From Paenibacillus macerans (lineage in GTDB: Bacteria > Bacillota > Bacilli > Paenibacillales > Paenibacillaceae), in the NCBI RefSeq assembly GCF_900454495.1, contig NZ_UGSI01000001.1, forward strand, positions 4,714,501 to 4,778,500: DNA of 64,000 bases, given 5' to 3'. Position numbers and translations under genes: made by a program. This document shows, piece after piece, positions 31,977-40,600 of the stretch (position 1 is the stretch's first letter; each line of letters starts with the position of its first letter). The notes under the pieces are model-generated. The model saw only the letters and a list, made by a program, of their open reading frames with translations. It ran no database searches and was not told the DNA's origin.

Positions 31977-33287
31977 ATGGCCAAGGAAAGCTTTGATAAG
32001 GAAATCCAGTTTCTGCGCATGCTTGTGCTGACCAGCGGAGCTTACAGCAGGCAGCAGTTCGCGAAGCGTCTCGGCATCTCCGTGCATACGTTCGACAAGA
32101 CGATCCGCCGGCTGAAGGAGATCGTCAGCACCATGCATCAGCATTTGCCGGAGGAGCAGGGGAAGGAACTGGCGGAGGCGATCCGCTTCAACTATTATGA
32201 GTCAACCGATCCGATGCTGCTTTTCCTGTTCCGCGCCAAATCGCTGAAGGAATCGGAATCGCAAAGGATCTCGCTGCTCCTTGCCGCGCTGAACGAGCAG
32301 GCGCTGACGGCGATGGAGCTGATGGACATCTGCTGCGGCAGCCTCCCTCCAAACGTTCCGCTCCCCGACGAAAAAACGATCCGGTCGGACCTGAAGTATT
32401 TGGAGGAGGTCGGCGTCATCAAGAAGGAATCGGCCTCCCGCCCCTACCGTTACCGGATGGACAACGATCTTGTTAGGGAACTGTCGGAGGAGGAACTCTA
32501 CGATCTGTACGATTTCGTCGACGTGATGGCAAGTACGCAGGTTCCCTCCGTCCAAGGCTACCTGCTCCGGGACGGACTGAAGAAGCACTTGCTGCGGGGG
32601 CAGGCCGAGCCGCAAGCGATCGAGCCTTTTTTATACAAGTACCACTATTATTCGCGGATTCTGGACGAAGCGCATTTGTTCACGCTGCTGGAGGCCATCC
32701 GGCACCGCCGGAAGGTGCGCTTTCTGTACTTTTCGCCCAAAGCCGACAAGAGCTACGCCTCGCAAAATACAAATCCCTTGTTCGAGCGGGAAACGGCGGG
32801 CAAGGCCGAGCAAACGCTGCCTTTAAAGGTCGTTTACGACCATCAGTACGGGCGCTGGTACCTGCTGGGGAACGGCAGGGAGGGCATCCGCAAATACCGC
32901 ATGGAAGGCATGACGCAAATCGAGGAAGCGGACGCAGTGCCCGAGGCTTTATTCGAAGAGAAGACAGCCGAGCTGGAGGAGAAAATGAGGTGCAGCTGGC
33001 TGATCGATACGGGCGCACCGGTGACCGTGCGGGCAAGGTTTTTTAACCCGGGGCCGTCCGAACCGAATTTTGTCAAAGAACGCGTGCTGCTGCAGGGGCA
33101 GTGGGGGCGGATCGTGTCCGAAGACGAGGAAGCCTTCATTTACGAAATCACGGTGAACGGAACGACCGAAATCAAACCTTGGCTGCGGAGCTTCGGTTCG
33201 AGCTGCGAGGTGCTGGAGCCGCGTTATTTTCGCCGGGAAATGATTGCCGAATGGAAGGAGATCCGGGCGTACTATGAATCCGTTTGA
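31977..33287 (+). CDS. WYL-domain transcriptional regulator 1
   Basis: A 436-residue regulator with an N-terminal helix-turn-helix (FAKRLGISVHTFDKTIRRLKEI, about 25-50), a second winged-helix-like region (about 115-150, EKTIRSDLKYLEEVGVI) and a WYL domain (about 235-325, RRKVRFLYFSP to GRWYLLGNGREGIRKYRMEGM). WYL domains act as ligand sensors, and several regulate defence loci. It diverges from the Y-RNA/rsr-rlaP-hen1-pnkp genes, so it is the natural candidate to control them (inference). GGGGGG precedes the ATG. Confidence 0.88.
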   Translation: MAKESFDKEIQFLRMLVLTSGAYSRQQFAKRLGISVHTFDKTIRRLKEIVSTMHQHLPEEQGKELAEAIRFNYYESTDPMLLFLFRAKSLKESESQRISLLLAALNEQALTAMELMDICCGSLPPNVPLPDEKTIRSDLKYLEEVGVIKKESASRPYRYRMDNDLVRELSEEELYDLYDFVDVMASTQVPSVQGYLLRDGLKKHLLRGQAEPQAIEPFLYKYHYYSRILDEAHLFTLLEAIRHRRKVRFLYFSPKADKSYASQNTNPLFERETAGKAEQTLPLKVVYDHQYGRWYLLGNGREGIRKYRMEGMTQIEEADAVPEALFEEKTAELEEKMRCSWLIDTGAPVTVRARFFNPGPSEPNFVKERVLLQGQWGRIVSEDEEAFIYEITVNGTTEIKPWLRSFGSSCEVLEPRYFRREMIAEWKEIRAYYESV

Positions 33288-34122
33288 GAAAATTTTCAAC
33301 TATCAGATCATCTCCCGGCTGGACGATGCCGGCACGTTTATGATCACCGCGCACGAACGGGCCTGGCTGAAAAAGATGCTGGATCATCCCGCGGCGGGCG
33401 AAGCCTTTACGGCGGAAACCAGGGACAAATTGCTTTCGCTCCTGGAAAAGGATCCGGCGATAGAGACCTCCGGCCACCTGATCGAAAAGGCTAAAAGCGT
33501 GGAGAAGCAGGTGTATCACCCGCTGCTGCGCCCTTTACGCCGCAGTATCGCGGACGGAAACGGCATTCGCGTCACTTATAAGGTAAAAGGCGGGCGGGTT
33601 CACGAAGACCATTCCGGCGTGCCTTACAAATTGGAGTATTCCATGGTCAAGCGGGAATGGTATTTGCTCTGGTACAATCTGCGGCATCATGCGCTGATGA
33701 GCACCCGGCTGGCCAAAATCATCGCCGTCGCGGCCGAACCGGCCGCGCCTTCCGCTTTGGAACGGGCGCACGCCGGAATCAAGCGGACGCTGGAGGCGCG
33801 GAAGACGGAGGCGTTGATCGAAGTCGGCCGGGAGTATCATATGGAGCTGTCCCGCATCCTCTACGCCTTCTCGTGTTTCGAGAAGACCGTCGACTATGAC
33901 GAAAACCGCGGCACGTACCGCATCCGGGTATGCTTTTTGGGCGATGAAGCCGAATACCTGCTCTCCAAAATCCGCTTCCTCGGAAAGCGCGTCCGGGTCA
34001 TCGAAGGCGGCTATTTAAAGCGCAGAATGCTGGAGGCCTCCTCTAAGGCGCTAGAGAGATACGAGGCCCTCGATCTCGATCCGGCGAAGGATGAGGATAT
34101 TCCGGGAGAGTTGTCTTCGTAA
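33274..34122 (+). CDS. WYL-domain transcriptional regulator 2
   Basis: A 282-residue WYL protein without an obvious N-terminal DNA-binding domain. The WYL fold spans about residues 85-155 (GIRVTYKVKGG to KREWYLLWYNLRHHALMSTRLAKI), followed by a C-terminal extension (WCX-like, LSRILYAFSCFEKTV to LSKIRFLGKRVRVIEGGYL). It overlaps the first WYL gene by 14 bases, so the two are co-translated and may act as a pair. The ATG at 33274 has AAGGAG 13 bases upstream. Confidence 0.85.
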   Translation: MNPFEKIFNYQIISRLDDAGTFMITAHERAWLKKMLDHPAAGEAFTAETRDKLLSLLEKDPAIETSGHLIEKAKSVEKQVYHPLLRPLRRSIADGNGIRVTYKVKGGRVHEDHSGVPYKLEYSMVKREWYLLWYNLRHHALMSTRLAKIIAVAAEPAAPSALERAHAGIKRTLEARKTEALIEVGREYHMELSRILYAFSCFEKTVDYDENRGTYRIRVCFLGDEAEYLLSKIRFLGKRVRVIEGGYLKRRMLEASSKALERYEALDLDPAKDEDIPGELSS

Positions 34123-34132
34123 AAAAACTTAA

Positions 34133-34163
34133 GCGCGAGCCAAGGTTTTTCCCGGTCTCGCGC
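34133..34163. terminator. Terminator after the WYL genes
   Basis: GCGCGAG and CTCGCGC form a 7-bp stem between convergent genes, with A7 on one side and TACCTTTTCC on the other. Confidence 0.6.
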
Positions 34164-34177
34164 CTACCTTTTCCGGA

Positions 34178-34366
34178 TTACTTCCGCCGATTTTTCGTAA
34201 ACCGCGTAAATGTAATGATGGCCGCAATCATCATGGCGATGAAGCCGAGGTTGCTCGCCCAATCCTTGGTCATCCCCAGCAACATGCAAAGGTTGGTCAC
34301 AAGGCTGTTCGTCAGCAGCGCGATCAGAATCAAAAAGATCGGCCTCCATAAGTTGTATCCTCTCAT
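34178..34366 (-). CDS. Small two-helix membrane protein
   Basis: 62 residues with two hydrophobic segments (about 9-30 and 38-55) and a basic tail FTKNRRK. AGGAGAG sits 8 bases before ATG 34366. Family not recognised. Confidence 0.65.
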   Translation of the reverse strand: MRGYNLWRPIFLILIALLTNSLVTNLCMLLGMTKDWASNLGFIAMMIAAIITFTRFTKNRRK

Positions 34367-34460
34367 CCAACACTCTCCTTTTTTCGGTTTAGACAGCGCT
34401 TTCATATCGGAACAATTCTATTACCCCTACTTTATCATAAAGCCCCGGCGAAATATATTT

Positions 34461-35159
34461 TCAAGTGACAGGTTCTATTTGCAGTAGAGAGGCGACTTCA
34501 CGGTAGATAAGCGCGTGCTTCTCCTCAAGCTCCAGCGCCCCGTCGACCACACGCATGTTTTCCTTTTGGGCCAGCTCCCGGAACGTTTCCGCAACGGCGC
34601 GGACATTTTGCAGATTTCCCATCAAGGGGCTCCGTCCGTCGATGCGCTGCCGGTTTCTTTCATAACTCACATCCGGGGGCGTATTTAAAAAAACGGCCAG
34701 GTCCGGCGCCGGAATCGAGCGGTACAGCATACGAACGACAGCCTCATCGACCCAGAAACTTCTGTACACGATATCGTCGTACCAGTATCTGTCCACGACC
34801 AAATGAACGCCTGCCTCTATCAGCGGCTTCAGACATTCGTGGTAGACCTGCAGGCACCCGCCGGCAAACACGGACGTGACGGCCAGGGCGTTTCCGGCAT
34901 TTTGCAGCGTTTCCGTATATACAAAATCATGCATTAACGGAAAGCGGTTGCTCCAATCGATGCACAGTCTGGTAAAAACCGCGTCGAACGGCTTGAGTTC
35001 TTCCACTTTTTGCCGGGCCCGTTCTCCATAATCCTCCGCTTCAAACTGCAGACTGGCGCATTTCATCCCGTTCCGTTCCAGCTTTTCCTGCAAGAGCGTA
35101 AGCTGCGTGCTTTTTCCGGCCCCGTCGAGCCCGCTGATGCTTATGATTTTTCCTCTCAT
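34461..35159 (-). CDS. Thymidylate-kinase-like nucleotide kinase
   Basis: A 232-residue P-loop kinase of the dTMP-kinase superfamily. Walker A is SGLDGAGKST (residues 8-17), the DRYWYDDIVYRSF segment corresponds to the TMK DR(Y/F) motif, and a YERNRQRIDGRS lid follows. The central part is longer than housekeeping Tmk, so it may act on a different (deoxy)nucleoside monophosphate. AAGGAGGG lies upstream of ATG 35159; the longer open frame lacks support. Confidence 0.8.
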   Translation of the reverse strand: MRGKIISISGLDGAGKSTQLTLLQEKLERNGMKCASLQFEAEDYGERARQKVEELKPFDAVFTRLCIDWSNRFPLMHDFVYTETLQNAGNALAVTSVFAGGCLQVYHECLKPLIEAGVHLVVDRYWYDDIVYRSFWVDEAVVRMLYRSIPAPDLAVFLNTPPDVSYERNRQRIDGRSPLMGNLQNVRAVAETFRELAQKENMRVVDGALELEEKHALIYREVASLLQIEPVT

Positions 35160-35303
35160 CGCATAGCCCTCCTTCAGATGATTGTTCAGCAACGGATTAA
35201 TATCCACTATAACCGTTACTACGGGCCGGACTCTGTAAAGATTCATACAGTTGGCATAAAACCACAAGGTTCCCTCAGAATTGCAGTTCTTATTATGAAC
35301 AAA

Positions 35304-35328
35304 CCCCCTCAACGGCGTGTTGAGGGGG
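35304..35328 (-). terminator. Terminator of the DeoR gene
   Basis: CCCCCTCAAC and GTTGAGGGGG form a 10-bp stem; on the minus strand it is followed by TTTGTTC. It lies 18 bases past the DeoR stop. Confidence 0.75.
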
Positions 35329-35345
35329 CTTCTACTTAGCTTTCT

Positions 35346-36107
35346 TTACGTTTCCTCCGCAAAATAGACGGAAATGCCTTTGTCGGCGCAGTACTTTTCG
35401 TATTCCTCCGGAATCCCCTGCGAGGTGATGATCGCGTCCAGCTTGTCCAGCGGCGAATAGGTCAGCAGCGTGGAACGGCCGAATTTGGAAGCGTCGGCCA
35501 GCAGGTAAACCTGCTTCGCCTTCTCGGCCACCCGCTTCTTGATCTCGTATTCCATCACGTCGGAGTTTGTCAAGCCGCTGGCAACGGAAACCCCGGTCGC
35601 GGCCATAAACGCCTTGTTGATATTGTATTTGTCCAGCAGGAACAGTTCATCGCTGCCGACAAAAGACTTCGTATCCCGCTTATAGATATTCCCCAGAACG
35701 AGCAGGGATACATTCTCCAAGTGGGAAGCGGCGTTAATGACATCCAGGCTGGTGGTCATAATCGTCAGTTTGCCCGTTCGCGGCAAATATTCGACGATAC
35801 TCCGGGTCGTGGTTCCGGAATCGATGAAAATCAGCTCATTGCTTTCCACGAATTGCGCCGCTCTCTTCGCGATGGCCCGTTTCACCGCTTGATTGGTAAT
35901 ATCTCTGCTTTCAAAAGGGATCAGTTCCTGGGACAGCGAAGTTACGCCTCCGTATACTTTTTGGATGGTTCCCTTCTCCAGCAAAACCTGAATGTCCCGG
36001 CGGATCGTATTCTTCGACACATTGAAATGTTCGCACAATTCATCCAGCGATGTCGTTCCCAGAGCATGAATATGCTCCTCCAGTTCCTGCAAACGTCTCT
36101 CCCTCAT
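35346..36107 (-). CDS. DeoR-family transcriptional regulator
   Basis: A 253-residue repressor with the N-terminal DeoR helix-turn-helix (LDELCEHFNVSKNTIRRDIQVLLEKGTIQKVYGG) and C-terminal sugar-phosphate sensor domain (FIDSGTTTRSIVEYL, TGVSVASGLTNSD, ADASKFGRS). Such proteins respond to phosphorylated sugars or nucleosides. The 257-base AT-rich region to the divergent transporter gene probably carries its operator. Confidence 0.93.
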   Translation of the reverse strand: MRERRLQELEEHIHALGTTSLDELCEHFNVSKNTIRRDIQVLLEKGTIQKVYGGVTSLSQELIPFESRDITNQAVKRAIAKRAAQFVESNELIFIDSGTTTRSIVEYLPRTGKLTIMTTSLDVINAASHLENVSLLVLGNIYKRDTKSFVGSDELFLLDKYNINKAFMAATGVSVASGLTNSDVMEYEIKKRVAEKAKQVYLLADASKFGRSTLLTYSPLDKLDAIITSQGIPEEYEKYCADKGISVYFAEET

Positions 36108-36303
36108 CCGATTCTACTCCGTTCCTTCAATAAGTCATCTCTCAAAAAATATAACGCATAACCAAAAATTTATCAATAAATCGGCAAAATTTACAATAAA
36201 TAAACAAATATATGATTAAAAATCAATCATTTAAGTCTTCCACGCCGGGTTCAACCGGGACAACTTCCGTTATCAGCCGCTGAGACCGTAGTTAGCTTTG
36301 TCC

Positions 36304-36334
36304 TTGACATATCCGGTAACGGAGCCTTTATAAT
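36304..36334 (+). promoter_or_regulatory. Promoter of the DMT transporter gene
   Basis: TTGACA (36304-36309) and TATAAT (36329-36334), both consensus but 19 bases apart. TCCG-GTAA-CGGA in the spacer is a small inverted repeat. Long spacing suggests dependence on an activator or weak basal activity. Confidence 0.55.
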
Positions 36335-36364
36335 CATAAGGCTAAATGAAAGGAGATTTTCAGC

Positions 36365-37273
36365 ATGTGGTTTATGTTTGCTTTACTCACTGCGTTCGCT
36401 TGGGGCGGCGCGGATCTGTTCTATAAAAAAGGCAGCGACAGCCATGACCGTTTCAGCCATATTAAAATCGTCATCATGGTCGGCCTGGTAATGGGAATTC
36501 ACGGCACAGCTTACCTGCTGATCAAAGGGCTGCGGTTCGATCCCGCCGACATGATCCGGTATTTGCCGGTGTCCGCGCTGTATATCCTGTCGATGGCGAT
36601 CGGCTATTTTGGCCTCAGATACATTGAGCTGTCGATTTCCTCGCCGGTGCAAAACTCTTCCGGCGCGGTCACGGCCATTTTGCTGTACCTGTTTTTCCCC
36701 CATGACCTCGGCGTCTTTGAAGTGATGGGCGTAGCGATCATTACCTGCGGCGTGGTTAGCCTGGCCGTATTGGAAAAAAGGGCGGAACGCCAAGCCCTCC
36801 AGGCCAGCTTCGCGAAGGTCGATGTCAAATACCAAATCGGCGTGATGGCGATTACGTTCCCGATTCTTTATTGTATCCTCGACGGTCTCGGCACCTTTGC
36901 CGACGGGATTTATCTGGACGAGCTCAAGCTGATCGGCGAAGACGCCGCCCTGCTCGCCTATGAGTTTACCTTTTTCATTTGCGCCGCGATCGCCTGCGTT
37001 TATCTTGTTTTTGTGAAGAAGCAGCGGTTTAATCTTTTCCGCGAGCGCGTCAAAGGGTACGCCGCCATCTTCGAAACGACCGGCCAGTTCTTCTACGTGT
37101 TCGCCATGTCCGGCAACGCCATCATCTCGGCGCCGCTGATCGCTTCTTACAGCATTTTTTCCGTGATTCTGTCGCGGATCTTCCTCAAAGAGCGGCTCGG
37201 CAAGCTGCAGTACGGCGTGATCGTCCTCGTGATGATCGGAATCGCTCTGTTGGGGTTGGCGGACGAATTGTAA
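36365..37273 (+). CDS. EamA/DMT-family transporter
   Basis: A 302-residue inner-membrane protein with about ten helices in two EamA halves (about 1-140 and 155-300). It starts MWFMFALLTAFAWGGADLFYKKGS and ends in the typical LGKLQYGVIVLVMIGIALLG. Drug/metabolite transporter superfamily; substrate unknown. The divergent DeoR gene suggests control by a sugar-phosphate signal (inference). AAAGGAGA precedes the ATG. Confidence 0.88.
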   Translation: MWFMFALLTAFAWGGADLFYKKGSDSHDRFSHIKIVIMVGLVMGIHGTAYLLIKGLRFDPADMIRYLPVSALYILSMAIGYFGLRYIELSISSPVQNSSGAVTAILLYLFFPHDLGVFEVMGVAIITCGVVSLAVLEKRAERQALQASFAKVDVKYQIGVMAITFPILYCILDGLGTFADGIYLDELKLIGEDAALLAYEFTFFICAAIACVYLVFVKKQRFNLFRERVKGYAAIFETTGQFFYVFAMSGNAIISAPLIASYSIFSVILSRIFLKERLGKLQYGVIVLVMIGIALLGLADEL

Positions 37274-37304
37274 AAAGGGGGTCCGACCTTAGCGGCAAGG
37301 GCCT

Positions 37305-37498
37305 TAGCGGCAATTTTTGCCGCTATTTTGCCGTTTCGGCGCTTTGCCCGAGAATAACGGACATTTATGTTCCTATTCCCCGGCATCGCCCGGGAAACCG
37401 GACTTTTTGCCGCCTTCGCGGGACAATAACGCCATAAAATGTCTCTATTTCGGCCGGATTGCCTGAAGCGGCAAGGATAACGGCCTTTTTTGCCGCTA
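37305..37498. repeat. Phased four-palindrome element, family D copy 2
   Basis: Four 21-bp motifs, typically TAACGGC-N7-GCCGCTA, start at 37305, 37355, 37427 and 37478 (steps 50, 72, 51). The first is a perfect palindrome (TAGCGGCAA-TTT-TTGCCGCTA). It lies between convergent genes. Confidence 0.85.
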
Positions 37499-37655
37499 TT
37501 TCCGGCGAATGACCCACAAAAAGAGGCCTGGCGCACATGGCACCAAGCCGTTGACGCGCGGAGGCAGGCAGGTTATAGCAGCAACGCCCGTCCCCAGCGC
37601 GCCAAACCCTGTATCAAGCAAGCTTCTGCCCGCAGTTCGGACAAAAGTTCGCGCC

Positions 37656-38759
37656 TTAGATTTTCGTGCCGCAGTTTGGGCAGAAGTTGGGGCGTTTGCC
37701 GCCTTCCGGCACGGACGGGGCGGATGGCCCGGATGGTGCGGGCTGCGCATCGGATGATGCCGGCGGCGCGGGCGGGGCGGATGGAGCTGCCGGTTCCGAA
37801 CCCTTTCCGGCCGCAGACGGCGCCGCGGTTTCCCCATGATTCCCGGCTGCCGGCTTTGAACTCGGATTCCCCGTTTGGTTCTGATGCTGATTCTGGTTCT
37901 GACTTTGGCTCTGGTTTTGGTTCATATTTTTCAGCATTTCGTTCGCCAGGTTCATCCCCATCATCATGCTCGCCATGTCCGCGGCGGCCCCGCCGCCCTG
38001 CACCTTGCCGGAAGCGATGCCGTCCGTCATGCTGACCTGCTGGTATTTGGAGAGATTCCCGATCATTTCATGCGACGCCGTTTTGGTGATCATATCCTGG
38101 ATTTCTTTTGGATAATTGAAGCTCATCACTTGAAAGCCCGTTATCGTAAACCCGTCGTCCAGCACCTGCATATCGAGATCCTCGCGGATGCCCCTCGCGA
38201 TGTCCGCGGCGTTGGCCTGCAGATTAAACATATCCTTGCCTTCCTGGCTAATCCACTTCATCAGCAGTTGGTCCAGCACGGACGTAATCCGCAGCTTCAC
38301 ATCCTCCACAAGATAGCTTGGCTTGATCCCGGCAATCTTGTCGATCAGCGTCACGTAGTCATTTACCTTGAAGTTGAACGTGCCGTTGGCGCGAATCGGC
38401 ATGCCGCCCGGCAGCTGAGGCGTCGGAATGAGAACCGGATTTTGCGTTCCCCATTTCACGGTGAATTCCTTCGTATTGACGAAAAGCACCTCGACCCGCA
38501 TGCCGCTGTTGAAGCCGAACTTAAACCCTTTTAACGTCGACAAAAAAGGAACGATATCCGATTCGATATTAAATTCCCCTTCATCCTTAAAGATCCCTTC
38601 GATCTTGCCGTTGTTGATGAAAATAGCGTCCTGGCCGGAGCGGATGATCAGTTTGCTTCCTTTTTTGATCTCGCGGTTGCTCCACTTCCAGAAAATCATG
38701 TCGTCTCTGAACTCTTCCCATTCCACTACGTTCGCAAATTGGTTTCTAAAGAATCCCAT
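37656..38759 (-). CDS. ydjI: SPFH-domain protein with C-terminal zinc ribbon (YdjI)
   Basis: 367 residues. An SPFH/band-7-like domain (about 20-290, including LQANAADIARGIREDLDMQVLDDGFTI) is followed by a Gln/Asn-rich and Pro/Ala-rich linker and a zinc-ribbon end FCPNCGTKI. This matches B. subtilis YdjI, which recruits PspA to the membrane. Last gene of pspA-ydjGHI. Confidence 0.9.
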   Translation of the reverse strand: MGFFRNQFANVVEWEEFRDDMIFWKWSNREIKKGSKLIIRSGQDAIFINNGKIEGIFKDEGEFNIESDIVPFLSTLKGFKFGFNSGMRVEVLFVNTKEFTVKWGTQNPVLIPTPQLPGGMPIRANGTFNFKVNDYVTLIDKIAGIKPSYLVEDVKLRITSVLDQLLMKWISQEGKDMFNLQANAADIARGIREDLDMQVLDDGFTITGFQVMSFNYPKEIQDMITKTASHEMIGNLSKYQQVSMTDGIASGKVQGGGAAADMASMMMGMNLANEMLKNMNQNQSQSQNQNQHQNQTGNPSSKPAAGNHGETAAPSAAGKGSEPAAPSAPPAPPASSDAQPAPSGPSAPSVPEGGKRPNFCPNCGTKI

Positions 38760-38780
38760 CGTTGTCCCTCGTCCCTTTCG

Positions 38781-39572
38781 TTAAAATGATCCCCGGCTGC
38801 CGCTGTGCGAATGCCCGCCGCCGGTCCGTCCGCCTCCGCCTCCGCCGCTGGAACTGCTGCTCTTCTGGATTTTCCGTTTCGTGACCGTCGTGCGGATGAA
38901 CCGGTCCTGCCGCTGCAGAACGCCTGAAGTTCCGGCGTCCTCATAGGTTCTGCCGCTCACCGTCACCCGTCCGCCGGAGCGGTAAGCCATGATGCCGACA
39001 GCAATGCCGCCGATCGCCAAAGCTCCGCCCAATTGGAACCAGAGGTTGAACAAAATATTGTCCGGGTTGACGCCAGGCTCGTATCCCATGTACCGGTTTG
39101 CCGTTTTTATATATTGCTCGAAGGCCTGGCGATAATCGCCTTCCGTCAAATCGGGCGTGATTTTGTTCCTAATCTTATCCAACCTCGCATCATCGAGGTA
39201 TTGCTCGGCTTTATAAAATCCGGCCAAATAAATGTCGCGATTTCGCATGTCCAGCGTTAGGATAACGGCATTGCCGAAAGGCTTATCGTAACCCGGTGCC
39301 TGTTCGTCGTAAAAATCCTCGGTCATTTTGACGACGTCCTCATTTTCCGGATTATCGGTCGTGATGATCATAATATCGGTCTCGCGTTCGGCCCCGTATT
39401 CGTTGGCCATGGTGTTCAGCTCATCGTAATCGGCTTGGCTCAGCAGATGGGCGTCGTCATAAATTAAAGTTTTAGGCTCCGCTGCCGCTGCGGCCCTTAT
39501 GGCCGGTGCAGGCACCATGAGGCAGAAGGCGGTCAGCAAGCAGACCGTTATAAGCCAAAAGCGCTTTTTCAT
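38781..39572 (-). CDS. ydjH: TPM-domain membrane protein (YdjH)
   Basis: 263 residues: signal peptide (1-28), extracytoplasmic TPM domain (about 35-165, LIYDDAHLLSQADYDELNTMANEYG), one membrane helix (about 183-203) and a cytoplasmic Gly/Ser/His-rich tail. It matches B. subtilis YdjH in order and architecture. Its ATG overlaps the ydjG stop (ATGA). Probably forms a complex with YdjG in the envelope-stress response. Confidence 0.9.
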   Translation of the reverse strand: MKKRFWLITVCLLTAFCLMVPAPAIRAAAAAEPKTLIYDDAHLLSQADYDELNTMANEYGAERETDIMIITTDNPENEDVVKMTEDFYDEQAPGYDKPFGNAVILTLDMRNRDIYLAGFYKAEQYLDDARLDKIRNKITPDLTEGDYRQAFEQYIKTANRYMGYEPGVNPDNILFNLWFQLGGALAIGGIAVGIMAYRSGGRVTVSGRTYEDAGTSGVLQRQDRFIRTTVTKRKIQKSSSSSGGGGGGRTGGGHSHSGSRGSF

Positions 39573-40600
39573 AGGAATCCGCCTCCCATCATCCATGCCA
39601 CGATTTTTAACGACAGGAAGGAGATTCCGAAAATCCCGGCAAACCACGCCGCCACCTTTGCTTTGCTGATCGGCGGCTTGCCGACCACCTTGCCTGTCTG
39701 GCCGTTCATAGCGAAAGTGTACTGCTTCCGGTTATAGTCGTAATACACCATCCAGACCGGCAGCAGCACGTAATCCGCCCGTTTTACCGTCGTATCGATT
39801 TGTTTGTCCGTATAGCTTACCGTGGCATACCCGGAAACCGTTGAAGATATATAAGAGTCGATATAAGGCCGCGTTTTCTCTTGGGCACGGGGGGTGAGCT
39901 CCGCATCGGTGTAGCTGTATTTTTCGGCAATGTATCCGGCAAGATAAGGCGTCTTGAAGGCTTTGAGCTGTTCGTAAGGAAAAGGCTCCAGCTTATCCAT
40001 CAGCTCATCGTTCATTTTCGCCGAAGCGTCGATCGGCAGCCGGACATAATCAAGGCGGATTTTCCGGTAAATCTCGAAATGGTCCGTTTCCGTATATTGA
40101 TATTCGCCGCGCGTGTAGCTTCTCACCTTCGTCCCGTGGCCTTGGACCTCGATCCGGTTATGTAAATCATACAACCAGAACGGCACGTAGATCCCCGTAA
40201 TGCCCTGGATGCGGTCCGCGGTCATGAAGCCTCTCGGCGTGAGCAGTCCTTTTCCGCACCATTTCTTAAATGCGGCCATCGCTTCTTCCTTGCTGATCGT
40301 AAAAGGAATCACCTGCGCCGGAGCCAGTTTGCCCGTCAGGCGATCGCTCAGCACCACGGCGGAGCCGCAGAAGCTGCAGGTCGTCGCGCTGGTCTCCGGC
40401 TCGGTGACGATCACGGCACCACAGCTTTCGCAGTGGTACTCCCTCACCTCATCTTCCGTGAACACCTGCTGCTTCAGCGGATCGGGGATTTGCTCGATCT
40501 CGTCCTTTCTGCCGCAGCTCGGACAGGCCAGCGTCCCGGTCTCGCTGTCAAACGTCATGCCGCTGCCGCAGTTCGGACATTTGTATTCAATCACCGGCAT
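39569..40600 (-). CDS. ydjG: Zinc-ribbon membrane protein (YdjG)
   Basis: 343 residues with three CxxC zinc-ribbon knuckles (YKCPNCGSGM, LACPSCGRK, YHCESCGAV with TTCSFCGSA), a beta-rich central domain (IYVPFWLYDLHN, ADYVLLPVWMVYYDYN) and one or two membrane helices near the C-terminus. Its ATG lies within the end of pspA (14-base overlap). Equivalent of B. subtilis YdjG. Confidence 0.9.
   Translation of the reverse strand: MPVIEYKCPNCGSGMTFDSETGTLACPSCGRKDEIEQIPDPLKQQVFTEDEVREYHCESCGAVIVTEPETSATTCSFCGSAVVLSDRLTGKLAPAQVIPFTISKEEAMAAFKKWCGKGLLTPRGFMTADRIQGITGIYVPFWLYDLHNRIEVQGHGTKVRSYTRGEYQYTETDHFEIYRKIRLDYVRLPIDASAKMNDELMDKLEPFPYEQLKAFKTPYLAGYIAEKYSYTDAELTPRAQEKTRPYIDSYISSTVSGYATVSYTDKQIDTTVKRADYVLLPVWMVYYDYNRKQYTFAMNGQTGKVVGKPPISKAKVAAWFAGIFGISFLSLKIVAWMMGGGFL

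Noticed and set aside
24571..34122. Calling the RNA-repair island a proven phage-defence system
   Set aside because: WYL regulation and tRNA mimicry are suggestive only. The sequence shows no direct link to phage, so it is reported as a hypothesis.
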